Assembly (NCBI RefSeq): GCF_041381155.1
Contig: NC_091139.1
Span: forward strand, 8,494,383-8,558,382
DNA from: Argopecten irradians
Lineage: Eukaryota; Mollusca; Bivalvia; Pectinida; Pectinidae
Reading direction: 5' to 3'
DNA length: 64,000 nucleotides
The notes under the pieces: model-generated
Database searches by the model: none
What the model saw: the letters and a program-made list of their open reading frames with translations, nothing else
What the model was told of the DNA's origin: nothing
In this document: in pieces, positions 22,901-34,900 of the stretch
Position numbering within the stretch: the stretch's first letter is position 1
Layout of the letters: the number at the start of each line of letters is the position of its first letter
Program-made: the position numbers and the translations under genes

Positions 22901-25900
22901 ATTTTTACTGCCTGTAGTTTACCTGTAAGATATCCGTGAGAATTTCTACAGCCTGTAGTTTACCTGTAAGATATCTGTGAGAATTTCTACTGCCTGTAGT
23001 TTACTTGTAAGATATCTGTGAGAATTTCTACTGCCTGTAGTTTACCTGTAAGATATCCGTGATAATATCTATAGCCTGTAGTTTACCTCTAAGATATCTG
23101 TGAGAATTTCTACAGTCAGTAGTTTACTGTAAGATATAGGTGAGAATTTCTACAGCCTGTAGTTTACCTGTAAGACATCTGTGAGGATTTCTACAGTCTG
23201 TAGTTTACCTGTAAGATATCTGTGAGAATTTCTACTGCCTGTAGTTTACCTGTAAGACATCTGTGATAATATCTATAGCCTGTAGTTTACCTGTAAGATA
23301 TAGGTGAGAATTTCTACAGCCTGTAGTTTACCTGTAAGATATCTGTGGAGATTTTTACGGCCTGTAATTTACCTGTAAGATATTTGTGAGAATTTCTACA
23401 GCATGAAGTTTACCTGTAAGATATCTGTGAGAATTTCTATAGCTTGTAGTTTACCTGTAAAATATCTGTGAGAATTTCTACAGCCTGTAGTTTACCTGTA
23501 AGATATCCGTGAGAATTTCTACAGCCTGTAATTTACCTGTAAGATATTTGTGAGAATTTCTACAGCCTGTAGTTTACCTGTAAGATATCCATGAGAATTT
23601 CTATAGCCTGTAGTTTACCTGTAAAATATCTGTGAGAATTTCTACAGCCTGTAGTTTACCTGTAAGATATCCGTGAGAATTTCTATAGCCTGTACTTTAC
23701 CTGTAAGATATCCGTAAAAATTTCTATAGCCTGTAGTTTACCTGTAAGATATCCGTGAGAGTTTCTACAGTCTGTAGTTTACCTGTAAGATATCAGTGGA
23801 ATTTCTACAGCCTGTAGTTTACCTTTAAGATATCTGTGAGGATTTCTACAGTCTGTAGTTTACCTGTAAGATATCCGTGAGAATTTCTATAGCCTGTAGT
23901 TTACCTGTAAGATATCTGTGAGGATTTCTACAGTCTGTAGTTTACCTGTAAGATATCTGTGAGAATTTCTACAGCGGGTATTTTAACTTTGTCCTCCCAT
24001 TGTGAGACGTCGGAGACATCAAGTTCATAAACAGGTATTGTATTGGCACCTCGACCTGCACAACACACAACATACACATATTACGTATTGGCACCTCGAC
24101 CTGCACAACACACAACATACAAATATTACGTATTGGCACCTCGACCTGCACAACACACAACATACACATATTACGTATTGGCACCTCAACCTATAGAACA
24201 TACAACATACACATATTACGTAATGGCACCTCGACCTGCACAACACACAACATACAAATATTACGTATTGGCACCTCGACCTGCACAACACACAACATAC
24301 ACATATTACGTATTGGCACCTCAACCTATAGAACATACAACATACACATATTACGTAATGGCACCTCGACCTGTACAACACACAACATACACATATTACA
24401 AGTCCTTTCGGAACTTGGATAACAGCATGGACATATTTTCAATAGTTTTCGTAAAAGTGACCTTGACATTTGACCTTCAGACTTCATGACCAATCTCTAG
24501 TTTGCCAGTTTGGTAAGGAGCTAGCTGCTTGAAGTTCGAGCTTGATTGGCACTGTCATGTTGGTTTAACCTTTGACAAAATAAATGATGTAATACCTCGG
24601 TATGTTGAGTGACAGTATTATCAACTGGTCGATTGGTTTTGTCAATTGTCCAGAGGGGCGGAATTTTGATAGCCTACCCGATGTCAGGCGATAGAACGGG
24701 TGGGCAGAGTTAATCTTACAATGTTCTTGAGTTTGAAAGGCAACATGGCTGCGACTGATAAGAACGGGTTACTGACGGACAGTAATATCGTCTTGAAATA
24801 CTTGATCTTCATTATAAACTAAAGGATTATCTTTTTTCATGAGATTAGTAAAAAAAAACCTGATGTTACAATAGGAGGTTGTCACAAGATTATAAAGAAT
24901 GTGACTGCACGAGGGAAATTTGACCCGGTCACCTGTTCATCGGAACCCAAGCAAAATTACCAACGAAGTCTTAAGTTTATAGATTAAACAGTCATAAAAT
25001 AATGACCCGTTTATTGGAAAGGAATGTTCGTACACCACAAAAGGTTCCATCGGACATTTTAGAATTTAGAGGCAATTTGCTGCATTTCCACATAGAAGTC
25101 CCAACGATAACAACGTTAGATCTACGAGCGTACGATGTTGGTCATTGAATGTTTGAAAAAACAACACATTCTGTAAGAAATCCATTAACAGCCGATAAAT
25201 CTGGAGTGAATTAAAAGTACTTTAGACGGCATTGATATTTAAATAATTAAGAAGTTGATTGATAAAGAAACAAACAGAGGTAAACTTTCAGCCATTACGT
25301 TGTTCATGAAATAAACGTTTGTGGCGCACATTGATATTCCCTACTGTACAGTACCGTGAATTATGCTAGCAATGACGCGAAAAAGTTATCCAGTATATCC
25401 CGACTGAAACACGGAACAGCAGCAGCTCATGAAAAACCATATTTATCGCATTTAATGCCAGAGCTTTCTTTGAAAAAAAAAAACGTCTGTTGTAAGAACT
25501 GCAGGGGAATACAAAGTATGGACACATCCTGCAGTTCTTATGAATACGGTAATACCCGATGAGTTCATGATAAATCTAGTTCTTAGAGTACTGTAATACC
25601 TGATGAGTTCAGGAAAGATCTAGTTCTTATGAGTTCGGTTATACCCAATGAGTTCAGGATAGATCTATCACACGAGGGTCACACACATCACACGATATAA
25701 GCCACGCCCACCAACCAATCAACTCGCATTTAGCATTATATTGTAACCCAATATGCAATAGGTATTGTGCAAGTTGCGCGGCTAGTTCATCACTATCATC
25801 GTCAACGGTTAGACCGACATGGAAGTAATGAAGATGTGTATGAAATATAAGATTAGTTTCCAATATGGTTAATATCACAATCAAACTTATGTGGATGTAA

Positions 25901-28900
25901 CCGGGTCTAGCAGGAATTTGCCTTCATCACTGTAGAATGTTTAGTCGCATATCAAGCTCTAACAATTTAGGCAGTTACTTTAAGCTTCTTAAAATGTAGG
26001 GAGCTGTTTTGGGTGAGTGGTTCAGAAGTTCTGATATATTGCTACAAGCCCTCCAACTATAGGTCAAAAGCTTGAATACCACAATGTGGGGCAGTTGCCA
26101 GGTACTCACTGCTGGTTGGTTGTTTTTCTCCTGATACTCCAGCATCTAAACCGGGCACATTCTTAAATGACCCTAGCTGTTAATAGGACATTATTCTTAT
26201 TATACCAAACTACGTAAAATATAATCACTGGGTACTTACGTTTGATATACCTGTTGCGGATGTGTTTCACTTGGTACTTAGCATAGGCTCGAGTTCGTCT
26301 CTTCAAATTCTCCACTCCTGTAACACAGCAGAAAATATATCAATATCGGTCTCCAAATACTACAATATAATATCAAATGTTTGAACTTATGAAAGTGTTA
26401 GACATATCATTCTGCTGGAAGTTTCTAGAATTTTAGAATAAATGCAACAATGCAACATTACAATTACACCAATACAAGTATGTGGGTTTTTTTTGTTTGG
26501 CTTTTTGAAGAATCAGAGTAAGATGAGGATTGTCAGTGTGTTAAGCATATAAACACCTCATGAAATTTCTTTATTTTTCTTGTTGTAGATGGTGAAAATG
26601 TTATTGAACGACTTTTGAGCCATTATATCGTAGGACACAACCCAGGCATTTTACAGACTGTTGTTATCCGTTTCCAAAGACAAATATCAGGAGAAATAAC
26701 CTCTAACTCAACTAGAGACAACATTCCATAGATCCACAATTTAAAAAAATATTGTAAGCCAAAAGTATATTTGCATGTGATTAAAATTTGCACTTTATGT
26801 GGTTGAGTAGATATGGTGAAAATTAATTGCTGTGAAAAATTGTCCAGTCTGGTCACTCCGGCATAAAATGTACCTCCTGCATAAAAAGAATGCAGACATG
26901 ATGTGAAAAAGATGAAAGGCATTGGAGTGTAAAATTATGTAAGTTGTAACCAAGAAAATAAACTGATTTACATAGACCTTGTCTATGCCATACCTTCTTT
27001 GAAGAGTTGCCTCCCTTTGTCTGTGCTCTGCTCCTCCTTTGATAGTATGAGATAGTCGTGGAATTCCTTGAAGCCGATACTTTGGAATATCCCATGTGTG
27101 TAATCTGCTACACTGTTCTAACACAAAAGTCAGCCATTATAACGATGATCCTAACGAAGTAGAATTACACCCTAGGGGTGGTTCGACAGACAATTTCTCT
27201 TTATTATTACTATCTCCCTATAAGCGGTCAGTGTTGTAGTTGATGGTCACTTTACCTTATTACTTTAAGCTGAGGTCAGCATTTTATTTGACGATTCACT
27301 TTACCTTTCTTCCTTTAAGCGGTCTGCGTTTTACTGCTGATGAAAGTCCATGTAGCTCGTCCACAAGGCCACGTTCTATCATTGTGTCCACTCGTTGGTC
27401 AGTCCTCCTGCCCAGCTCTGCAAATCAGATATTTAATATCTTATCAACTAGAAGGGAAACTTCATAAGAGTTACCTCCCCCTTACCCAGTTTTAGTTTCT
27501 ATATTGCCAAAAATCTATGCATGTAATTAAACTGTCTAATATATGCTAATTTAAGGGTCAGTTTTCCTTCAGAATTTGGCATATCATGCTCATTACTCTG
27601 TGCTGTCAATATGCAATGTATAATATTTACACTTTTAATATTATGCATACAATAATCTCCCAATCTTTACTTCATGTCAACAAACCACAGTTCTAACTCT
27701 TGTTCCCTGTGATACAATAACAAAAGCTATTCTAGTCTTTATACCAATGAAATACAGTGTATCTCAGTCTCACCCTGAAGATCACTCTGAAGCCAGAAGA
27801 CACATGTGTTCTGGAACCTTAGGGGTCCACTAGGGGCCTGGTTAGGTAACTGGCTCCTCTGGGCCCTGTACACACTGCTCATAGTCACTTTATGGGTGTC
27901 GTATATCTCAAGGGCCCTGAAATTTTACATATAGGTATTCAACATCATTACATAGAATCCAAGGAAGTAAGAAAGCAGTATGTATTTATAGTAATTCTGA
28001 TCAAGTTATATACTATAAATTATCATGTGAACATAGAATGTGAAAGAAGTTCTTTAACTTGTGCTAATTTAACTTATAATTATATATAAGCATACAAATG
28101 ATCCTTGAAGAGGGAAAAAAAAAACTGAAATGCCCAGAGAAAACCCATGATTGGGTAAGTGATTCCTGACATTTTCATACCTGTTAAGTCCTTGCCTTAG
28201 ATCTAAACCTGGCTGGTTAGATTAAATATGAACGACATTATACCTACAACCAGATCACCCTACCACGCGATAAGTGTTGTCGATCATGATTAAAGTATTG
28301 ACAGTATTGTTTATCTTAAAAGATGCTCCACCGACTGACAAATGGTATTTTTTCACTATTAAAAACAGGAGCAGACGATTTAGTATTTTTTTCAGTTACA
28401 AAAAATTACTTACTTTACATCATTAACACCATTGAAAAGTTTGAGCTTCTAATTTTACTTCAAGTTAAAAATATGAAAAATAATTAATTGCATCCCGAAA
28501 AAAATCCGTACCACTATATCCTATATGAAATGAACTACTGAATGCGCATGTACCAAAGGCAAAATAAATTATTTTATATTATTTTTTGTGTTAATTAGAC
28601 TATTATATACACGATTAAACACCAATTATTGTTCAAATGATGAATATCATTTTTGGTCTGTCGGCGGTGGGAGCATCTTTAATAATTTGTTTTTACTGTT
28701 TTTGGTAATTGACCACTTTTGTTTACCTGGCAATTTTGCGGCGATTGTTGGGATGAAGTGTGCGTGCTATTTCAGGATCTACCTCCTTAAGACGTGCGTA
28801 TAAGACATCGGAATCGATCCCTTCGTACTTTTCCTGGTCTGTTGACATCTCGTCACCAAATTCATAAAGTCTTGGTTTGACAGTGTCAATAACATTAACT

Positions 28901-31900
28901 CCAATGTCTTCATTGAGCCTTTCAGATTCTGAGCTTCCTTCTGGAAATGTATCCTGGTTGCCGTGGAGATCTGTTGATCTGTCTGTCACTTCCTGTGTAG
29001 TTCCTGAATGAAGGGGAAACAACCCTGCTTTTTTAGACAAATCTACTGGTGGTTCAAGCTTAGATATCTTCTGTCTTTTGGCTGGATTCTGACTGTCCTT
29101 TGCTGCTTTATCGATGTCCTGCAATGAAAAAAAAAATGTATCATCTAAATTCATGATAAAAGTAATGTCAAATACATTGTATTGGTTAGTCTGAATGGAA
29201 AAACATAGAAAGAACTGGAGCACCCACAGACCGTCAGCACTGGTCAGGCATGTGCTTTGTAACAAAAGGATTGGAGTTTAACAGTAACAATTGAAAGAAA
29301 GTTACTGGTGTTTGCATTTCTTTGAAATTGATGAAACTGCAGTAGATTTGCTAGATTTAGACCTTTACCAGACATGGACTTATCACCAGATATGGGACTT
29401 ATTAACCATGGACATGACTTATTACATGGACTTATTACAGATATGGACTTTTACCAGACATTGGCTTATTTCCAGGCATGGGCCTATTACCAGACATGGA
29501 CTTAATATCATATATGGACTTATTACCAGATATGGGCTTATTACCATACATTGTCATGGGCTTACTTTTAACAGACATATACTTATTACCCATCATGGAC
29601 TTATTACCAGACATGGACTTATTACCAGACATGGGCTTATTACCAGCCATGGACTTATTACCAGACATGGACTTATTACAGACATTGGGCTTATACCAGC
29701 CAGTGTTACTTTATTACACATAATGGACTTATTACCAGACATGGACTTATTACCAGACATGGACTTATTACCAGACATAATGGACTTATTACCAGACATG
29801 GACTTATTACCAGACATGGAATTTTTACCAGACATGGACTTATTACCAGATATGGGCTTATTACCAGACATCGGTTTACCAGACACTTGGGCTTATTTCC
29901 AGGCATGGAACTTATTACCAGACAGGACTTATCACACAGGACATGGACTTATTACCACGATAAGGGGCCTTATTACCAGACCATCGGTTTACCAGGACAT
30001 TGGCTTATTTCCAGGCATGGGCCTATACCAAAACATGGACTTGTTTCCAGCTTATTACCAGACATGGACTTATTACTCAGATATATGGGAATTTTTCTAG
30101 ATATATGGAAATATAACTAGAAATAAACTTATTGTTAGACATGGGCTTATTTCAAGGCTCCATAATGTGTTTAACAGATATAACACTAAATGTTAATTCT
30201 TTATCTATTTTTATCTGTCATTTTTCTATTTTTGCCAGGTCAGCACATTTCTGCAGGATTTTTTGTGTACCGAAATGTGCATAAATTTACAATCATTTCT
30301 TGTATTCAAGTCACAGTAAAAATAAATCTCAAAAGAAAAGTATTTTTATTGAGTAATTTGTATATATATGCACATGTAAGAAAGAAAACTATTCTGATCA
30401 ACTAAATAAAAACAACATTTTATGTTTAATTTACAAATCTTTATCAGCCTCATTAAAACTAAAGCTGTAAAAACGTTCAGGACAAAGGATTAACCTTTCC
30501 AATTATCTGTAGATGTTTTGAACTCTGCGGCCCACACATGTCGCAGTAGCAAACAAAAATAGTTCACATACAGGAAATACTGTGAATGGAGTGACCATTG
30601 TATTTGTACAAGTCGGAAAAGATAATTTCCTCCAGATGTGTATTGGTGGCTATGGTCACTGTATTTAATGACTGATATTCTACACCTACAAAATATACCA
30701 CAAAAACATCTATCAGGACTAGGTGATGACATATGTGGGCCTAAACATGCCAGCTCCCTGTTACACTAATGGATTAGACAGAGACTCCGGGACAGAGGGG
30801 TAGGGGAGGGAAAGACTCTGAGACAGGGGGGTGGGGAGGGGGAAGACTCTGAGACAGGGGGGTAGGGAGAAGGGAGATACTCTGAGACAGGGGGGTGGCG
30901 AGAGGGAGAAGACGCTGGACCAGAAGGGAGGCGGGGGAGGGTCGAGATCTGGGACAGGGGGGTGGGGTTGGAGGGGTGGGGGAAGGAGGAACTCTGAGAA
31001 CAGGGGGGGTGGGAGAGGGGGGAGACTCTGAGACAGAGGGATGCGTGGGACTATGGCGAAGGGGGTAGTGGGGATTGGGGGGGGGGGGGAGACTATGGGA
31101 CAGGGGGTGGACGATGGTAGAGGAGACTGATGGGGAAGGGGGGGTGGGGCTCCGAGACAGGCGGGTTTGAGGGGAGGGAAAAGACTCTGAGGGGGTGGGA
31201 CGAGAAGAAGGTATGGAGACAGGGGGGAGAGGGGGAGGGAGACTATGAGACAGGGGGGTGGGGGAGGAGGAAGACTCTGAAATGAGACTAGGGGGGTGGG
31301 AGAGGAAGGGTAGACTGTTGAAGACAGGGGGTGGGGAAGGGAAGAACTCTGAGACAGGGGGGTTGGAGGAGGGGGCGAGACTCTGAGCAGGGTCCAGAGC
31401 CGGAAACACTTGAGACAGAGGGCGTGGGGGAGGGGGAGACTTTTGGGACAGAGGGGTGGGGGAGGGGAGGAAGACTCTGAGACAGGGGTGTAGGGGAGGG
31501 GGAGATCTGAGTCAGGGTGTGCGGGGAGGGGGAGGACATCTGAGACAGGGGGGGTGGGGGAGGGGAGACTCTTGGGACGGCGGGAGGGGGGAACACTTTG
31601 AGACAGCAGGGGGTGGGAGAGGGAGAAGGACTCTGGAGACAGAAGGTTGGGTTGAGGGTGAGACTCTGGACAGAGGGGTAGACGGGGTGCTGAGGGAGGG
31701 GGGAACTATGAGAAAGGGGGGTGGGGAAGGGGAAGACTTTGAGGACATTAGGGGTGGGGGAAGGGAAGACTCTGAGACGGGGTGTTAGGGAGAGGGGGAG
31801 GACTCCTGAGACCAGGGGTGGGTGGGGGATGGGGAGGCTCTGAGACAGGGGGGTGGGCTGGAGGGGGAGACTCTGGGACCTGGGGGAGGGGGGGGGAAGG

Positions 31901-34900
31901 AACTCTGAGACAGGGGGGTGGAGAGGGAGGAAGACTCTGAGACAGAAGGTTGGGTGCAGGGTGAGTGAGGACTCTTGGGACACGAGGGGTAGAGGGGATG
32001 GGGGAGGGGGGAACTCTGAGACAGGGGGGTTGGGGGAAGGGGAAGACACTTGAGACAGAGGGGTGCAAGGGTGAGGAAGGGAGGAACTCTATGACAGCAG
32101 TGGGTGGGGGAGGGGGAAAACTCTGAATCAGAGAGTGGGTTGAGGGAGAGGGAGGACTAGAGGTGTCCTCAGTAATAAAACACAAGATAAGGATCAATTT
32201 CTCCATAAATCAAGTTGTTGTTTTTCCCCTGAAGACTTATAACTTAAATATCAAAATTAAATTAATAACACTTTGCAGCCAGAGATTTATGGAAAGGAAG
32301 AGGAGTCCTCTACAAATAAAGGTGAACTACTGTAACTTCTCCATGAAACCCATTGTTATGAAGTTTGATCTTTAAAAAACTTCAATATAATAGAAAATTA
32401 CACACTTAAATATGCTACACCGCTGACGAATGGTATTTTTCTTCAGTTACAAACGTTTAATTTACACCAGTACCACCATTGAAGATTTGAGCTTTTTATT
32501 TTACTTTCAGATAAAAACAAAAGCCCCAGAGGGACTGTATCGCTCACCTGGTTTGTAATGTCAAGTTCTGAATATAGGTTCATTGTTTCTTTTCTGAAGG
32601 AATTTGATATTATGCACCATTACCTCCCCCCCCCTTATTTCCCTATTGGGCCCCGCCCCTCCTGCCCCAGGGGGGTTCAGAGGCCCCAAAATTTATACAA
32701 GTTCTGTTCCCCTTCCCAGAAGGATATTTGTGGCCAAATTTGGTTACAATCCATGCAGAACTTAGGACAAGTAGCGATTTATAGGATTTACCTCTATTTC
32801 CCCTATTGGGCCCCGCCCCTCCTGCCCCCGGGGTCTGAGCCAAAATTTATACAAGTTCTTTCCCCTTCCCCCAAGTTTTTTATTTGTTTGTGGCCAAATT
32901 TGGTTACAATCCATGCTGAAAGAACTCTAGGATAAGTAGCGTTTTTAGGATTTACCTCTATTTCCCCTGTTGGGCCCCGTCCCTCCTGCCCCCAGGGGGT
33001 CAGAGCCAAAAATTTTATATACAAGTTCTTTCCCCCTTCCCCCAAGGATGTTTGTGGCCAAAATTTGGTTACAATCCATGCAGAACTCTAGGATAAGTAG
33101 TGTTTTATAGGATTTACCTCTATTTCCCCTATTGGGCCCCGTCCCTCCTGCCCCAGGGTGGGTCAGAGCCAAAAATTTATACAAGTTCTTTCCCCCTTCC
33201 CCCAAGGATGTTTGTGGCCAAATTTGGTTACAATCCATGCAGAACTCTAGGACAAGTAGCGATTTATAGGATTTATCCTCTATTTCCCTAAAGGGCCCCG
33301 CCCCTCCTGCCCCCGGGAGGTCAGAGCCAAAATTTATACAAGTTATGTTCCCCTTCCCTCAAGGATGTTTCTGGCCAAATTTTGGTTACAATCCATGCAG
33401 AACTCTAGGACAAGTAGCGTTTTATAGAATTTACCTTTATTTTCCCTATTGGGCCGTGCCCCTCCTGCCCCCGGGGGGTCAGAGCCAAAATTTATACAAG
33501 TTCTGTTCCCCTTCCCCCAAGGATGTTTGTGGCCAAATTTGGTTACAATCTATGCAGAACTCTAAGACTAGTAGCGATTTAAAGGAAATGTTGACGGCAT
33601 CAATGGACGGACGACGGACAGACGACGGGACGAAGGACGGACGACGGACGAAGGACGGACGACGGACGAACGGACGCCGCGCCATGACATAAGCTCACCG
33701 GCCCTTCGGGCCAGGGTGAGCTAAAAACTCTGTGGCACTATGTCCTATATGGAATGAAGTACTGATTGTGCATATACCAAAAGCAAACTAAATAATTTTT
33801 AAATGCATTTTTGTGTTAATTAGACATATATATGCACGATTAAACACCATTTAGTGTTCAAATGATGGGTATCGTTTATGCTGTGTCTGCGATGGAGCAT
33901 CTTTAACCATTGTAGCCAGGGAAAATTCTACTCAAACATTCAGAGCTTTGTATTGCCATGGTCTTTGAAGATTCCCTTTTTTGTATAAAGTTTGTTGTCC
34001 AGAATTCAGACCACAGGGTAGTACTGATGGAATATCCATATCTTCTAACATTGTTTTTAAAGACAAGTTCAGATTTATTATTTACTACTTAGCAATCCTG
34101 CTGACATTCCTTAAGGCCTGATTAAACCCTAAACAACCCCCAGTTTGTTTGGTGGCGATGTTGGACAAGGCACTCCCCAGGTGGTAAAGTCATCAGAAAG
34201 GGCTGTAAAGGATACAGAGACAGGCCCCTAGGGAGCCAGTTTAGGGCTAGTCTGACCTAAAGATGGGGCCAACACACCATTTGGGTGACACGGCCATCAT
34301 ATGAACAGCAGCTGGACCGATGGGATAGGTGTCTAGTAAGTTACAACGATGTTTTTACAAGTGTTCTCTATAACATCTAGCCTTCTCTCTCATTCCTCAT
34401 CATCATTGAGCTTTCCTATAAATCACTCCAAATTTTTGTGCCATCCATTCAACACATAACTTACTGCAAAGAAACATTTTCAGTGGATACCTCATTTTCT
34501 CCTGGTGACATTTACAGAATGTGTGAATGTCTGTGAGGTATATTGACACATGTAAATGAATCCACTTTTAATTTATTAATTTGAAATATCACCAGACAGC
34601 TACTGTCTGCCTTTGTTTGTTCAGTAATCAGTCTCATAGTGTTACCATATGTAAACTATTCAGAAGCAGGTTTCCAAGTGGAGATATTCCCAGAAATGTA
34701 TTCATCATGATATAAAACTATGTGTATGGGACAGGGCTATGGTTACGGTGGCTGACTCCCAAACATTTGAGTGGAAACCTTCATAAATACCCAGCATGCT
34801 TCAGTCGTGTTAAAATCTATCCCCACCATCAAGCCCACTTGGGATATATTTATATAGCAATTATACATTATCCTTGAACATCACCTTATCAAAATCTTAC

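Noticed and set aside
22722..23975. Purifying selection on the microexon units, because many differences fall on the third base of the Thr codon
   Set aside because: The alternation is mostly ACG/ACA at a CpG, so methylation-driven mutation explains it without selection. Other units carry non-synonymous changes and single-base losses.
24043..24489. + strand frame with repeated [15 protein letters not shown] peptides
   Set aside because: The 45-bp period is a multiple of three, so an open frame follows automatically. The - strand identity as a TRIT1 splice-site array explains the sequence.
25654..25884. - strand 76-codon frame between TRIT1 exons 8 and 9, considered as an exon
   Set aside because: Exons 8 and 9 join directly in phase with family-conserved protein, leaving no place for it.
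29291..30100. Long Met/Asp/Leu/Pro repeat frames on both strands
   Set aside because: An 18-bp tandem repeat keeps several frames open. No start context, splice signals or known domain.
30774..32206. Proline/serine-rich - strand frames resembling extensin or collagen-like proteins
   Set aside because: Purely a translation of the G-rich minisatellite, with frames shifting between units.
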